Shown here in pieces: positions 1-8,312 of a DNA stretch of 63,649 bases. The DNA is from Phenylobacterium sp. CCH9-H3 (lineage in GTDB: Bacteria; Pseudomonadota; Alphaproteobacteria; Caulobacterales; Caulobacteraceae). Position 1 is the stretch's first letter. Every line of letters starts with the position of its first letter. The notes beneath the pieces are model-generated. The model was not told the DNA's origin. It saw only the letters and a list, made by a program, of their open reading frames with translations, and made no database searches. The stretch covers positions 1-63,649 of the forward strand of contig NZ_LSJI01000094.1 in assembly GCF_001557235.1 (NCBI RefSeq). Direction: 5' to 3'. Made by a program: the position numbers and the translations under genes.

Positions 1-49
1 GGCGGCCCTGCTCAGGCCCGACGGCCTGCTGGCGGTGGTGACGCCGGCT

Positions 50-382
50 TCAGCCCAGGCTGGCCAGGGCTGAGTCCACGTCCGCCTCGATGGCGAAGAT
101 GCTGGAAAAGCCCGAGATGTCGAACACCTCGCGCACCGAGTCCGAGAGGCCGGACAGCACCAGCCGATGGCCCTTGCTCCGTGCCGCCTTGGCGCCGATT
201 AGCAGCACCCGCAGGCCGGCGGAGCTGACGTAGGGCGTCTCGACGAGGCTCAGGACGATCTTCTCGTTGTCCTGGACGCGGGCGGGCAGCACCGCCTCCA
301 GGTCGCCGGCCGTGCCGGAATCCAGCCGGCCGGACACCGAGAGCAGGAGCACGCCGCCGCGGTTTTCTTCCTTGATCTGCAT
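50..382 (-). CDS. STAS-domain protein (anti-sigma factor antagonist-like)
   Basis: Small cytosolic STAS-fold protein of 110 residues. It shows the family pattern of a short strand (VLLLSVSGRLDSG), a second strand (KIVLSLVE) and the phosphoacceptor loop YVSSAGLRVL, with Ser53/Ser54 where SpoIIAA-type antagonists are phosphorylated. Such proteins bind and are phosphorylated by RsbW/SpoIIAB-type kinases in partner-switching control of sigma factors. The RsbW-like ATPase gene starts about 110 bp away on the other strand, which makes a partner pair likely. The acidic residue usually found before the Ser-Ser pair is Thr-Pro-Tyr here. Family assignment is firm; the target is inferred. Confidence 0.88.
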   Translation of the reverse strand: MQIKEENRGGVLLLSVSGRLDSGTAGDLEAVLPARVQDNEKIVLSLVETPYVSSAGLRVLLIGAKAARSKGHRLVLSGLSDSVREVFDISGFSSIFAIEADVDSALASLG

Positions 383-489
383 CTGGGGCGCCTCGCGTTC
401 CCGCCGTCGCCGCGGCCGTTGAGATAATTCGCCGCGCGACTAGACTGGCAACCGTGAGTCCCCGCAAGGCCCCGGATCGGGCGAGCGAT

Positions 490-927
490 ATGGAAGCCGA
501 CTTCTCCTATTCGCTCCCGGATGGCGGCGCGGGCCTCTCCGCGCTCCTCGACGCGTTCGAGGCGGCGCTGGCGGCGCGGGACGTGCCGCCCGCGGTCGCC
601 AGTTCCATCCTGATCGCCGCCGACGAGATCGTCAGCAACGTGGTGGGCCATGGCGGCGCGTCCGCGGTGGAGGTCTCGGTCAGGATCGCCGGCGGCCAGG
701 TCAGCGTCAGCGTCGTCGACGACGGCCCGCCCTTCGATCCGCTGGCGGCCGAGGCGCCCGACACCACCCTGTCGATCGAGGCGCGCGAGATCGGGGGGCT
801 GGGGATTCACCTGGTTCGCAAGCTGATGGACCACGTCGACTATCGGCGCGACGGTAAGCACAATCGTTTGCGGTTTTCGAAGAGCTTTGCGCCACCCTCT
901 CGACAGAGCGCCGACGAGCCATCCTAG
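490..927 (+). CDS. RsbW-like anti-sigma factor serine kinase (HATPase_c_2)
   Basis: 145-residue GHKL-fold ATPase resembling RsbW/SpoIIAB. The N box is AADEIVSNVVGHGG, the G1 box is VVDDGPPFDP and the G2 box is GGLGIHLVRKLMD. These bind ATP-Mg for phosphorylating a STAS antagonist. An in-frame GTG at 454 would add 12 residues. I prefer ATG 490 because homologues begin just before the first strand (FSYSLP), although no clear Shine-Dalgarno sequence marks either start. It is divergent from the STAS gene and followed after 6 bp by the SET-domain gene, so it may be cotranscribed with it. No adjacent sigma factor gene is visible. Confidence 0.85.
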   Translation: MEADFSYSLPDGGAGLSALLDAFEAALAARDVPPAVASSILIAADEIVSNVVGHGGASAVEVSVRIAGGQVSVSVVDDGPPFDPLAAEAPDTTLSIEAREIGGLGIHLVRKLMDHVDYRRDGKHNRLRFSKSFAPPSRQSADEPS

Positions 928-933
928 GGCCCC

Positions 934-1395
934 ATGCCGACACCCGCTGAATCTTCCCACGCCGGCGTACAGCCGGACGACACGCTGCAGGTCTGCGACA
1001 CCGATTCCGAATACGGGCTCGGCGTGCGCACGCTGGTCCCGCGGCGCAAGGGCGAGGTGATCCACCGCTTCACCGGCGTGATCGGGCCCGAGCTCAAACA
1101 GCACAGCCTCCAGGTCAGCCCCGGACTGCACATCTACGACACTGAGATCATCGGCTTCCTGTCGCACAGCTGCGCGCCGGACTGCCGGCTGGACATGGCC
1201 GCCTCGCAGGTCGTGGCCCTGCGCGACATCCGCGCCGGAGACCTCCTGACCATCGACTACGCCGAGACCGAGGACGTGCTCTACCGCCAGTTCGCCTGCC
1301 ATTGCGGCGCGCCCACCTGCCGCCACTGGATCACCGGGCGGGCCGAGGCGCCCAACGCGGAAGGCCGCACCTATCTCGCCGCGTTGAAGCCATGA
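934..1395 (+). CDS. SET-domain protein (putative protein lysine methyltransferase)
   Basis: 153-residue compact SET-domain protein. The knot motif is SHSCAPDC at residues 77-84 (Ser77 replaces the usual Asn of NHSC), followed by LTIDYAETED near residue 108. A post-SET zinc signature C-x-C-x4-C is formed by Cys122, Cys124 and Cys129, which would pair with Cys80. Known SET enzymes transfer methyl groups from S-adenosylmethionine to lysine side chains. The stop overlaps the start of the next gene (ATGA), so translation is coupled to a PLP enzyme. The substrate is unknown; the coupled enzyme or a small molecule are both possible. Confidence 0.85.
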   Translation: MPTPAESSHAGVQPDDTLQVCDTDSEYGLGVRTLVPRRKGEVIHRFTGVIGPELKQHSLQVSPGLHIYDTEIIGFLSHSCAPDCRLDMAASQVVALRDIRAGDLLTIDYAETEDVLYRQFACHCGAPTCRHWITGRAEAPNAEGRTYLAALKP

Positions 1396-2624
1396 GCGCC
1401 GCGCCGGCCGTGGCGGCGTCCGGGTTCTGGTGGACGCGGGACGACCTGGCCTATCGCGACGGGCGGCTTCACCTGGCCGGACGCGACCTGGCCGCCCTGG
1501 CGGCGACCGCTTCGGGACCGCTGCATGTCTACAGTGAGGCGCGGGTGCATGCGAGCCTCGCCCGGCTCCAGGCCGCCCTGGCGCAGACCGGCCTGCCGAC
1601 CCGGATCTACTACGCCATGAAGGCCAACCGGTTCGAGCCGCTGCTGCAGAGCCTGGCCCGCGCCGGCCGCTGCGGCGTCGATGTCTGTTCGCCGGCCGAG
1701 ATGGAGCGCGCCCTGGCCTGCGGCTTTGCGGCGGCGGACATCAGCTTCACCGGCACGGCGGTGTCGAACCGCGACCTGGACCGCCTGCTGGCCCAGCCGG
1801 ACCTCACCATCAACTGCGACTCGGTGGGCCAGATCCGCCGCATCGGCGCGCGCGCGCCCGGCCGCGCCATCGGCGTGCGGGTGAATCCGGAGCGGGGGAC
1901 GGGCTACGCCGGCGCCGAGAAGCTGACCTACGCGGGCGAGGCGGCCACCAAGTTCGGGATCTACCGCCAGCAGTGGCCGGAGGCCCTGGCCATGGCGAAG
2001 GCGCACGGCCTTTCCATCACCAGCCTGCACTTCCACGTGGGCTGCGGCTACCTCACCCGCGAGCTCGACGCCTGGGACGCGGCGGTGGGGGCGGGCCTGG
2101 CCTTTCTGGACGATCTGCCCGACGTGCGCACGGTGAACGTGGGCGGTGGCCTGGGCCTCCCGCACCGCGCGGGCGATGCGCCGCTAGACCTGTCGCGATG
2201 GGCGGCGATCCTCGCGCGCCGCTTTGCGGGCCGGGGCGTCACCGTCGCGGTCGAGCCGGGGGACTACCTCGTCAAGGACGCGGGCGTCCTGCTGCTGGGC
2301 GTGGTGGAGGTGGAGCGCAAGCGCGACGTCACCTTCGTCAGCGTGGACGGCGGCTTCAACCTCGCCCCCGAGCCCGCCTACTACGGCCTGCCCTGCGAGC
2401 CGGTGGCCTGCGCGCCCCGCAGCTTCGACGTCTCGACCTGGCGGCCCGTCACCGTGGCCGGCAACATCAACGAGGCCCTCGACGTCTGGGCCGCCGACCA
2501 CCCCATGCCCGAGCTGCGCGAAGGCGACGCCATCGCCCTGATCAACGCCGGCGGCTATGGCGCGTCCATGAGCTCGAACCACTGCATGCGCGGCGACTTC
2601 ACCGAGATGCTGCTTCCGGCCTGA
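1392..2624 (+). CDS. Fold-type III PLP enzyme, ornithine/DAP decarboxylase family
   Basis: 410 residues with an N-terminal TIM-barrel and C-terminal beta domain of the LysA/Odc family. The PLP lysine lies in YYAMKAN (Lys77). HFHVGCG and VNVGGGLG form the phosphate region, and NAGGYGASMSSNHCMRG closes the C-terminal site. Two hallmark elements are altered: EPGR reads EPGD (Asp291), and the catalytic CESxD motif reads Asn360-Glu-Ala-Leu-Asp364, so the catalytic cysteine is absent. This points to a substrate or reaction other than plain diaminopimelate decarboxylation. It is translationally coupled to the upstream SET protein. Confidence 0.85.
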   Translation: MSAAPAVAASGFWWTRDDLAYRDGRLHLAGRDLAALAATASGPLHVYSEARVHASLARLQAALAQTGLPTRIYYAMKANRFEPLLQSLARAGRCGVDVCSPAEMERALACGFAAADISFTGTAVSNRDLDRLLAQPDLTINCDSVGQIRRIGARAPGRAIGVRVNPERGTGYAGAEKLTYAGEAATKFGIYRQQWPEALAMAKAHGLSITSLHFHVGCGYLTRELDAWDAAVGAGLAFLDDLPDVRTVNVGGGLGLPHRAGDAPLDLSRWAAILARRFAGRGVTVAVEPGDYLVKDAGVLLLGVVEVERKRDVTFVSVDGGFNLAPEPAYYGLPCEPVACAPRSFDVSTWRPVTVAGNINEALDVWAADHPMPELREGDAIALINAGGYGASMSSNHCMRGDFTEMLLPA

Positions 2625-2686
2625 CGCCAAGCTCCCGTTAAGTGAATCGCGTGCTCATTGGCGCCCGGATTTCCCAAGGATCAGGC

Positions 2687-3367
2687 ATGACCCTCCGCAC
2701 CGCGCTCTTCGCTGCCGCCGCGCTCGCCCTCGCCGGCCCCGCCGCAGCCCAGGCAGCGCCGAGCTTCGAGTTCAACCTCGGCGTCGCCAGCGACTATGTG
2801 TTCCGGGGCGTGAGCCAGACCGACGAGGATTCGCAGGTGTTCGGCGGCGCCGACGTCTCGGCCGGGCAATTCTACGCCGGCGTCTGGGCCTCCAACGTCG
2901 ACTTCGGCGACTCCACGGACCTGGAGTTCGACCTCTACGCCGGCTTCACCCCGACCCTGGGCGTGGTCTCGCTGGACCTGGGCGTCCTCTACTACGGCTA
3001 CACCGACCAGGGCCCGGGGGCGGACCTCGACTACGTCGAGTTCAAGGCCGCCGGCAGCGTGCCCCTCGGCCCGGCGACACTGGGCGCCCAGGCCTACTAT
3101 TCGCCGAACTATTACGGGGGCGTCGACCACGCCCTCTACTATGAGGTCAACGGCTCGTACTCGCCGACCATCAAGGTCTCGTTCAGCGCCGCCCTCGGCC
3201 GCCAGCAGGTGGACGGCGCCGGCGACTACACCACCTGGAACGTCGGCGTGGGCTATGCGCTCACCGATCACCTCGGCCTTGATCTGCGCTATCACGACAC
3301 CGACAAGCACCGCTTCGGCGACATCTACGGCAGCCGGGCCGTGGTCAGCCTGAAAGCTGTGTTCTAG
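2687..3367 (+). CDS. TorF-family putative porin
   Basis: 226-residue outer-membrane beta-barrel protein. It has a Sec signal peptide ending near AGPAAAQA, then EFNLGVASDYVFRGVSQTD, the typical opening of TorF/Gcw_chp proteins. Alternating amphipathic strands follow, ending in an aromatic residue (VVSLKAVF). ATG 2687 is chosen because AAGGA at 2676-2680 is correctly spaced; a GTG at 2642 would place extra residues before the signal peptide. It lies between the PLP enzyme and glutaminase on the same strand, so it may export or admit an amino-acid-type solute, but this is inference. Confidence 0.82.
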   Translation: MTLRTALFAAAALALAGPAAAQAAPSFEFNLGVASDYVFRGVSQTDEDSQVFGGADVSAGQFYAGVWASNVDFGDSTDLEFDLYAGFTPTLGVVSLDLGVLYYGYTDQGPGADLDYVEFKAAGSVPLGPATLGAQAYYSPNYYGGVDHALYYEVNGSYSPTIKVSFSAALGRQQVDGAGDYTTWNVGVGYALTDHLGLDLRYHDTDKHRFGDIYGSRAVVSLKAVF

Positions 3368-3385
3368 CGCCAAGGTCCAAACCCC

Positions 3386-4318
3386 ATGTCGACCGAGACC
3401 CTCGCCCAGATCGTCGCCACGGTCGGCAAGGAGATCGCCGACGCGCACCGGGGCGAGGGCAAGGTCGCCGACTACATCCCCGCTCTGGCCAGGGTGGACG
3501 CCAACCGCTTCGGCCTGGCGGTGATCACCTGCGACGGGGAGATGGCCGAATACGGCGACGCCTGGCTGCCGTTCTCCATCCAGAGCATCTCCAAGGTCTT
3601 CACCCTGACCATGGCGCTCCAGCGGATGGGCGAGAGCCTGTGGGTGCGGGTGGGGCGCGAGCCGTCGGGATCCCGCTTCAACTCCATCGTCCAGCTGGAG
3701 GCGGAGGGTGGCGTGCCCCGCAATCCCTTCATCAACGCCGGCGCCATCGTGGTGACCGACGCGGTGCTGGCCGGCCGCACCCTGGGCGAGGCGGTGGACG
3801 ACATCCGCGACACCCTGCGCCGCCTGGCCGGCGCCGACACCATCGATGTCGACAAGGAGGTGGCCACGTCCGAGGCCGCCACCGGCTATCGCAACTACAG
3901 CCTCGCCAACTTCATGAAGGGGTTCGACAACCTGCACAGTCCGGTGGAGGACGTGCTGCAGACCTACTTCCACCAATGCTCCCTGCGGATCACCTGCCGC
4001 CAGCTCGCCCGCGCAGGCCTGTTCCTGGCCAAGGAGGGCGTCGATCCCCTCACCGGCGAGGTGGTGATCAGCCCAGAGCATGCGCGGCGGATCAACGCCA
4101 TCATGATGACCTGCGGCCACTACGACGCCTCGGGCGAGTTCGCCTTCCAGGTGGGCCTGCCGGGCAAGAGCGGCGTCGGCGGCGGCATCCTCACCATCGT
4201 CCCCGACGTCGCCGCCGTGGCGGTCTGGTCGCCCGGCCTCAACGCCGTCGGCAACTCCCAGGTCGGAACCCTGGCCCTGGAGCGCCTCGCCGCCCGCATG
4301 CGCTGGTCGGTGTTCTGA
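3386..4318 (+). CDS. glsA: Glutaminase A
   Basis: 310 residues, the standard length for the bacterial serine-dependent glutaminase family (E. coli YbaS/YneH). It hydrolyses L-glutamine to glutamate and ammonia in the cytosol. The S-x-x-K catalytic pair is in [10 protein letters not shown] (Ser67, Lys70). Other family signatures are NPFINAGAI, the [10 protein letters not shown] loop, [13 protein letters not shown] and the glycine-rich [10 protein letters not shown] loop. It begins 18 bp after the porin gene. A dispersed inverted repeat follows and may serve as terminator. Confidence 0.95.
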   Translation: MSTETLAQIVATVGKEIADAHRGEGKVADYIPALARVDANRFGLAVITCDGEMAEYGDAWLPFSIQSISKVFTLTMALQRMGESLWVRVGREPSGSRFNSIVQLEAEGGVPRNPFINAGAIVVTDAVLAGRTLGEAVDDIRDTLRRLAGADTIDVDKEVATSEAATGYRNYSLANFMKGFDNLHSPVEDVLQTYFHQCSLRITCRQLARAGLFLAKEGVDPLTGEVVISPEHARRINAIMMTCGHYDASGEFAFQVGLPGKSGVGGGILTIVPDVAAVAVWSPGLNAVGNSQVGTLALERLAARMRWSVF

Positions 4319-4335
4319 AGGCGCCTCATCCTGAT

Positions 4336-4384
4336 CGTCATCCCGGGCGTAGCGCTCGCCAGAGCGCGGAGACCCGGGATGACG
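4336..4384. repeat. REP-like inverted repeat after glsA
   Basis: CGTCATCCCGGG (4336-4347) pairs perfectly with CCCGGGATGACG (4373-4384) around a loop that itself holds an AGCGCTC/GAGCGC-type stem. A degenerate partial copy (gtcgtcatcccgaagcg) occurs near 4587-4603. Such GTCATCCCGGG elements resemble bacterial REP repeats. Its position downstream of glsA would also let it act as a transcript end. Confidence 0.65.
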
Positions 4385-4515
4385 GAGGTGAGGTGCGAGG
4401 GTTGGCGTCCGCCGACGGTCGGTTTCGCCAGGTGGCTCTCGGCCTAGTAGCTGACATCCAACCTTGGACCCCGATGCGGACGTTCGCAACGTCGGGCCGG
4501 GGTGGACAGCGGGCC

Positions 4516-4857
4516 TTACGATATCCCGTTCACGTCTCTCGGGCTGACCCAACCGGGGCCGCAGCTACGTTGCGCTCGATTGAATGCTTCAAGGTCGTCA
4601 TCCCGAAGCGTAACGGCGCCGTCACTGAACACGAATGGGATCGGTTGTGGAAATCCAACCCCTCCAACTTCTTCCGCATAGCCGCAGACCACCCCGTCTG
4701 CTCCGCCTTGAACCAGTGTCCTGACGGCAAACGTTGAGGCAGACCGCTCGCTCAAGCGTGCCTCAATCTGTTGTGCAACGTCGCTCTGATGGCGCTCTTT
4801 GGGCGTGCAGCCGCCAAAGCAGAGCAGGGCCGCAGTTCCGAAGAGGACCATTCGCAT
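4516..4857 (-). CDS. Small putative lipoprotein, unknown function
   Basis: 113 residues. The N-terminus MRMVLFGTAALLCFGGC is a lipoprotein signal with candidate lipidated Cys17, although the lipobox (FGGC) lacks the usual Leu. The mature part has paired cysteines (VVCGYAEE and QRSCGPG) and no domain I recognise. It lies in a repeat-rich, lower-G+C patch without operon partners. A membrane-anchored periplasmic protein is the best description; function is unknown. Confidence 0.5.
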   Translation of the reverse strand: MRMVLFGTAALLCFGGCTPKERHQSDVAQQIEARLSERSASTFAVRTLVQGGADGVVCGYAEEVGGVGFPQPIPFVFSDGAVTLRDDDLEAFNRAQRSCGPGWVSPRDVNGIS

Positions 4858-5069
4858 AAGCCCAAGCTAGCAGCAAACAGCCTGCCGCCAAGGAGACCTT
4901 GCCAACGTCTTCGGAGGGTCGAAAGCACCCACTGGCAGGACGTCCCGAAGCGACGGACACTTGGCCGGAAATGGACCACGCCCCGGGCCCCGGATGACGA
5001 TTGCCGGGCCGCGCACACCTGAGCTCGCCCCCGCCCGCACCTGATCGTCCGACGGCCAGACTTCCAACG
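4858..5069. other. Intergenic segment with degenerate dispersed repeats
   Basis: No convincing gene. It contains GGGTCGAAAGCACCCACTGG near 4917-4936, whose core GGGTCGAAAGCAC recurs near 6436-6448, and a run resembling the REP element (ccccggatgacga) near 4990. The patch looks like accumulated repeat debris between small orphan genes. Confidence 0.45.
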
Positions 5070-5198
5070 ATGGTCGGGCAGGATGCCTTCATCGCGGTCT
5101 ACATCCTGGCGAGCCGCCGGAACGGAACGCTCTACACCCGCCCGCCAACCGAGGTTGTGAACGTCAGAGACGGATGGCTTATGGACTTCGCCGCTTAG
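5070..5198 (+). pseudogene. GIY-YIG endonuclease N-terminal remnant
   Basis: The 42-residue frame starts MVGQDAFIAVYILASRRNGTLYT. It matches the opening strand and loop of single-domain GIY-YIG endonucleases, in which VYILASxxNGTLYxG carries the catalytic tyrosines. Right after TLYT the match stops and an unrelated tail leads to a stop at 5198, so the catalytic Arg and Glu regions are gone. I read this as the 5' scrap of a deleted nuclease gene. The fragment is short, so chance similarity cannot be excluded. Confidence 0.45.
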
Positions 5199-5890
5199 GC
5201 GCTACGCAAATCGCGGCGCACCCAAACGATACAACGCGCGCGGACCGAGACGTCGGCGTGACCGTCGAGCTCAAACACCATGAGATCCCGCTCAGGCATA
5301 CCGGCTTCCCTCACCTGCTTGCCGACGATCGAACCCAATTCCGTCGCGCTGCGGTCTGCCGCGATAAACACAAATGAACCTGGCTGAGCGGGATAGTCAC
5401 CGCGTTCGCTAGCCCAGTGATCGTCAATCTCAATACGCAGATTGGCGCCCTCGGAGCTGACGCGAAGCACGGTTGCCTCACGCAACCTTCCATAGATACT
5501 GAGCCAAGTGTCGCTCGTGGGCACATAGCCAGACGCGCCATAGGCTTCGAGGGCGGCGCGCAGTTCCTCATGGGGGAATGGCGTATGGTCGTACTCATCG
5601 ACGAAGAGGCCAAACTCCTCTTCGAGAATCTGCGCGATCCGGGCCGCAGTTGTGGAGTCTTCCGCAACGACCCCATCAAGCAGGATGCCTTTTGAGCCAT
5701 CGTCGTAAGTGACAACCGACCACACCAACATGGCGGACGGCATTCCGAGCTCTTCAAGCTCCGCTGACGTCATCGGCAGCTCCAGACATCCGCCATCAGC
5801 AGGCAGCTCCGGAATGTCCACATCTCCGTTTGCACAGCCCCAAGCGTCACCGGGGGACGAAAATATCGGCATGTCGATGCGAACCCGCAT
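5195..5890 (-). CDS. Hypothetical protein, 231 residues
   Basis: Single-domain acidic protein with no signal peptide or membrane segment (MRVRIDMPIF...). It has a helix-rich middle (TTAARIAQILEEEFGLFVDEYDHTPFPHEELRAALEAYG) and a C-terminal beta-rich part with SFVFIAADRSATELGSIVG and CIVWVRRDL. I do not recognise the family. The codon pattern is less G+C-rich than the flanking metabolic genes, consistent with an accessory, possibly transferred gene. It overlaps the end of the GIY-YIG remnant on the opposite strand. Confidence 0.6.
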   Translation of the reverse strand: MRVRIDMPIFSSPGDAWGCANGDVDIPELPADGGCLELPMTSAELEELGMPSAMLVWSVVTYDDGSKGILLDGVVAEDSTTAARIAQILEEEFGLFVDEYDHTPFPHEELRAALEAYGASGYVPTSDTWLSIYGRLREATVLRVSSEGANLRIEIDDHWASERGDYPAQPGSFVFIAADRSATELGSIVGKQVREAGMPERDLMVFELDGHADVSVRARCIVWVRRDLRSA

Positions 5891-6062
5891 CCCAAGATGA
5901 TCCGGGCGCTGGGTGAACGGTCCGCTAAGGCTCGAGCTACGTCACCGGCGCCGCCCCCCGAACCGGACCTTCGGCAGGTTGCCTGAGAGCGGACATCATA
6001 GATGGCCTTGGAGGGTGGATTGCGGTCGCTCACTGCGCCACTCTCACGGCGCACGGGGGACC

Positions 6063-6407
6063 ATGATGAGCGAGATTTCCACGCCTTCCGGCGGTCGGTG
6101 GCGTTGGCAGAGTGCGGGCCTCAGCCTCCTTGGTGCTTGGGCTGGTGCTGGGCTGGCAGGTAAATGGTGCTACTGGCGAGGTCGTGCTTTGGACGGCCAA
6201 CTTCCCTACCGTCTTCAGGCATACGCACCTGAGAACGCCCCTTACTACTGGTTCCAGCTGGTTGTGGCGCTGGTTTGGCTCTTGCTATGGGCGCGGTTCG
6301 TCTACACTCAGAGCAATGCTCAGTGGATCGCGTCGGCGATCCCATTTGCTTTCTTCGGCTTCTTCCTCTGGCAGCAACTGGGCGCGGCCCATGCGTGCTC
6401 GTTCTGA
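6063..6407 (+). CDS. Small integral membrane protein, unknown function
   Basis: 114 residues with about three hydrophobic helices: SAGLSLLGAWAGAGLAG, FQLVVALVWLLLWARFV and ASAIPFAFFGFFLW. A soluble loop rich in Tyr and Pro follows the first helix. ATG 6063 (or ATG 6066) follows a GGGGGA stretch; a longer in-frame extension to 5913 is unlikely to be translated. There is no recognisable family and no operon partner. Confidence 0.5.
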   Translation: MMSEISTPSGGRWRWQSAGLSLLGAWAGAGLAGKWCYWRGRALDGQLPYRLQAYAPENAPYYWFQLVVALVWLLLWARFVYTQSNAQWIASAIPFAFFGFFLWQQLGAAHACSF

Positions 6408-6558
6408 CGACCGCTACCTTCTGAACGTCCGCTAAGGGTCGAAAGCACGTCTTGGCCCAGGCGCCGATCTCGGACGTTCAGGTCGCGACGGCGAGCCTTC
6501 GCCTCCGGACATCCGCCCTGGGATGACGAGCCCTACAAGCGCCTGGACGTGAACGCGC
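6408..6558. other. Intergenic repeat remnant
   Basis: Contains cgtccgctaagggtcgaaagcac (about 6426-6448), a degenerate dispersed element whose core also appears near 4917 and, in part, near 5920 (ggtccgctaaggctcgag). No gene is seen. Confidence 0.4.
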
Positions 6559-7380
6559 TCAGCGCCCCGTGAACACCGGCTCGCGTTTCTCGACGAAGGC
6601 CTTGGCCGCTTCCTTGTGGTCGGCGGTCTGGCCGCAGTGGACGTGGTGGGTGGCTTCCAGGTCCAGGCAGTCGTCCACGTCGCCGGCCATGGCGCGGTTC
6701 AGGTTCTCCTTCATGTAGCGGTAGGCGATGGTCGGCCCGTTTGCGAGCCGTCGGGCGATCTCCTGGGCGCGGGCCTGCAGCTCGTCGAACTCGCAGACCC
6801 AGTTGGTCAGCCCTAGCCGCAGGGCCTCGTCCGCCCCGATCCGGTCCGACAGGTAGTAGAGCTCCCGCGCCTTGGCCGAACCCACCAGCTGGGTCAGGAA
6901 ATAGGTCCCGCCGTAGTCGCCCGAGAAGCCGACCTTGGCGAAGGCGGTGGTCATGATCGCGCTGGAGGCCATGATCCGCAGGTCGCAGGCCAGGGCCAGG
7001 CTGAAGCCCGCGCCGGCCGCCGCGCCGGGCAGGGCTGCCAGGGTCGGCTTGGGCATCTTGAACAGCTTTCCCGCGGTGGCGCGCTGGTTCACCCGCTGGC
7101 GGTGGATGGCCGCGTCGATCCCACCCCCATCGCCGCCGCCCTCGTTGCGGCTGTTCATGCCTTTCACGTCACCGCCGGCGCAGAACCCCTTGCCGGCGCC
7201 CGTCAGCACGATGGCCTTCACCGCCCCGTCCAGCTCGGCCCAGGCCAGGGTCTTGGCCAGGGCGTCGTTCATCTCGCCGGACATGGCGTTCCGCGCATCC
7301 GGCCGGTTGAGCATCAGCGTCAGCACCCCGCCGTCCAGGGTGGCGAGCAGGTCGGTCGTGCCGGTGTCGATGTCGGCCAT
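6559..7380 (-). CDS. Enoyl-CoA hydratase/isomerase family protein
   Basis: 273-residue crotonase-fold enzyme acting on acyl-CoA thioesters. Oxyanion-hole loops are KGFCAGGDVKGM and GAAAGAGFSLALACD. The glutamates that define true enoyl-CoA hydratases are not conserved (GAGFSLAL and FAKVGFSGDYGG). An Asp in GFSGDYGGTYFL sits where PaaG-type delta-isomerases carry their catalytic Asp, so an isomerase-like role is more likely than hydration. The start is MADIDTG at 7380; upstream in-frame residues lack family similarity. It is divergent from the VOC gene, with a shared control region of about 107 bp. Confidence 0.87.
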   Translation of the reverse strand: MADIDTGTTDLLATLDGGVLTLMLNRPDARNAMSGEMNDALAKTLAWAELDGAVKAIVLTGAGKGFCAGGDVKGMNSRNEGGGDGGGIDAAIHRQRVNQRATAGKLFKMPKPTLAALPGAAAGAGFSLALACDLRIMASSAIMTTAFAKVGFSGDYGGTYFLTQLVGSAKARELYYLSDRIGADEALRLGLTNWVCEFDELQARAQEIARRLANGPTIAYRYMKENLNRAMAGDVDDCLDLEATHHVHCGQTADHKEAAKAFVEKREPVFTGR

Positions 7381-7487
7381 GGCGGGGTCCCTCCGTTGTT
7401 GGTTGGCGCAGACGATAGGGCCTGGCCGCTTGACCGTCATCCGGGCGGCGCCTCTAGTTCGCGCCAACGAAAAGCGGGAGGACGACG

Positions 7488-8231
7488 ATGCGGCTTCGGC
7501 AGATCGCCCTGGTGGGCCAGGACCTGGAGGCCGCGCGGGCGGAGATCGTGGACGTGCTGGGGCTGGGCGCCGCCTACGCCGATCCGGGCGTCGGCAAGTA
7601 CGGCCTGCACAACGCCGTCTGGCCGGTGGGCGACACCTTCCTGGAGGTGGTCTCCCCGACCCGTGAGGGCACGACCGCCGGCCGGCTGCTGGAAAAGCGC
7701 CAGGGCGACGGCGGCTACATGGTGATCCTGCAGACCGACGACCTAGCGGGCGCGCGGGCCCGCGTGGCGGAGAAGGGCGTCCGGATCGCCGACCAGTTCG
7801 ACGGCAAGGGGGTCTCCTTCACCCATCTGCATCCCAAGGACGTGGGCGGCGCCATCGTCTCGGTGGACTGGATGGAGCCGCGCGAGCGGTGGGAATGGGG
7901 CGGCCCCGACTGGCAGGCCAATGTGAACACCGACACCTCGCTGGAGATCGTCGGCGCCGAGGTCCAGGCGGACGATCCGCCCGCCATGGCCATGCGCTGG
8001 GGCGAGGTCCTGGGGCTGCCGGCGCGGCCGGACGGCCTCAGCCTTGCCCTCGACGGCGGCGAGATCCGCTTCGTGAAGGCTGAGGACGGCCGCGGCGAGG
8101 GCCTGCGCGCCTTCGACGTGAAGGTTCGCGACCCCGTGGCCGTCTTCGCCCGCGCCCAGGCCCGCGGCGCCGTGGACGCCGATGGCGAGGTGGTCCTCTG
8201 CGGGACCCGCGTGCGGCTCGTCGAGGGCTAG
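7488..8231 (+). CDS. VOC (glyoxalase/bleomycin-resistance superfamily) protein
   Basis: 247 residues forming a vicinal-oxygen-chelate module. It starts RLRQIALVGQDLEAARAEIVDVLGL, a typical first beta-alpha-beta unit, and includes FTHLHPKDVGGAIVSVDW. The two-module layout resembles the glyoxalase-like family often found next to acyl-CoA enzymes. The classical metal ligands are not all obvious, so a binding or isomerase role is possible. It is divergently arranged with the crotonase-fold gene, suggesting a shared promoter region and pathway. Confidence 0.75.
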   Translation: MRLRQIALVGQDLEAARAEIVDVLGLGAAYADPGVGKYGLHNAVWPVGDTFLEVVSPTREGTTAGRLLEKRQGDGGYMVILQTDDLAGARARVAEKGVRIADQFDGKGVSFTHLHPKDVGGAIVSVDWMEPRERWEWGGPDWQANVNTDTSLEIVGAEVQADDPPAMAMRWGEVLGLPARPDGLSLALDGGEIRFVKAEDGRGEGLRAFDVKVRDPVAVFARAQARGAVDADGEVVLCGTRVRLVEG

Positions 8232-8312
8232 CAGGCTAGAGGAAGCGCGTGGCAGCGCGGACCTGGGCATGATTCGCGCCTTCGCAGCTCTCCAGACGCT
8301 GCTCCCCCGCAT

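Noticed and set aside
2..73. Open frame ending TGA at 71-73 at the left edge, possibly the C-terminus of an upstream plus-strand gene
   Set aside because: Only 23 codons, overlaps the STAS gene end, and no domain can be judged.
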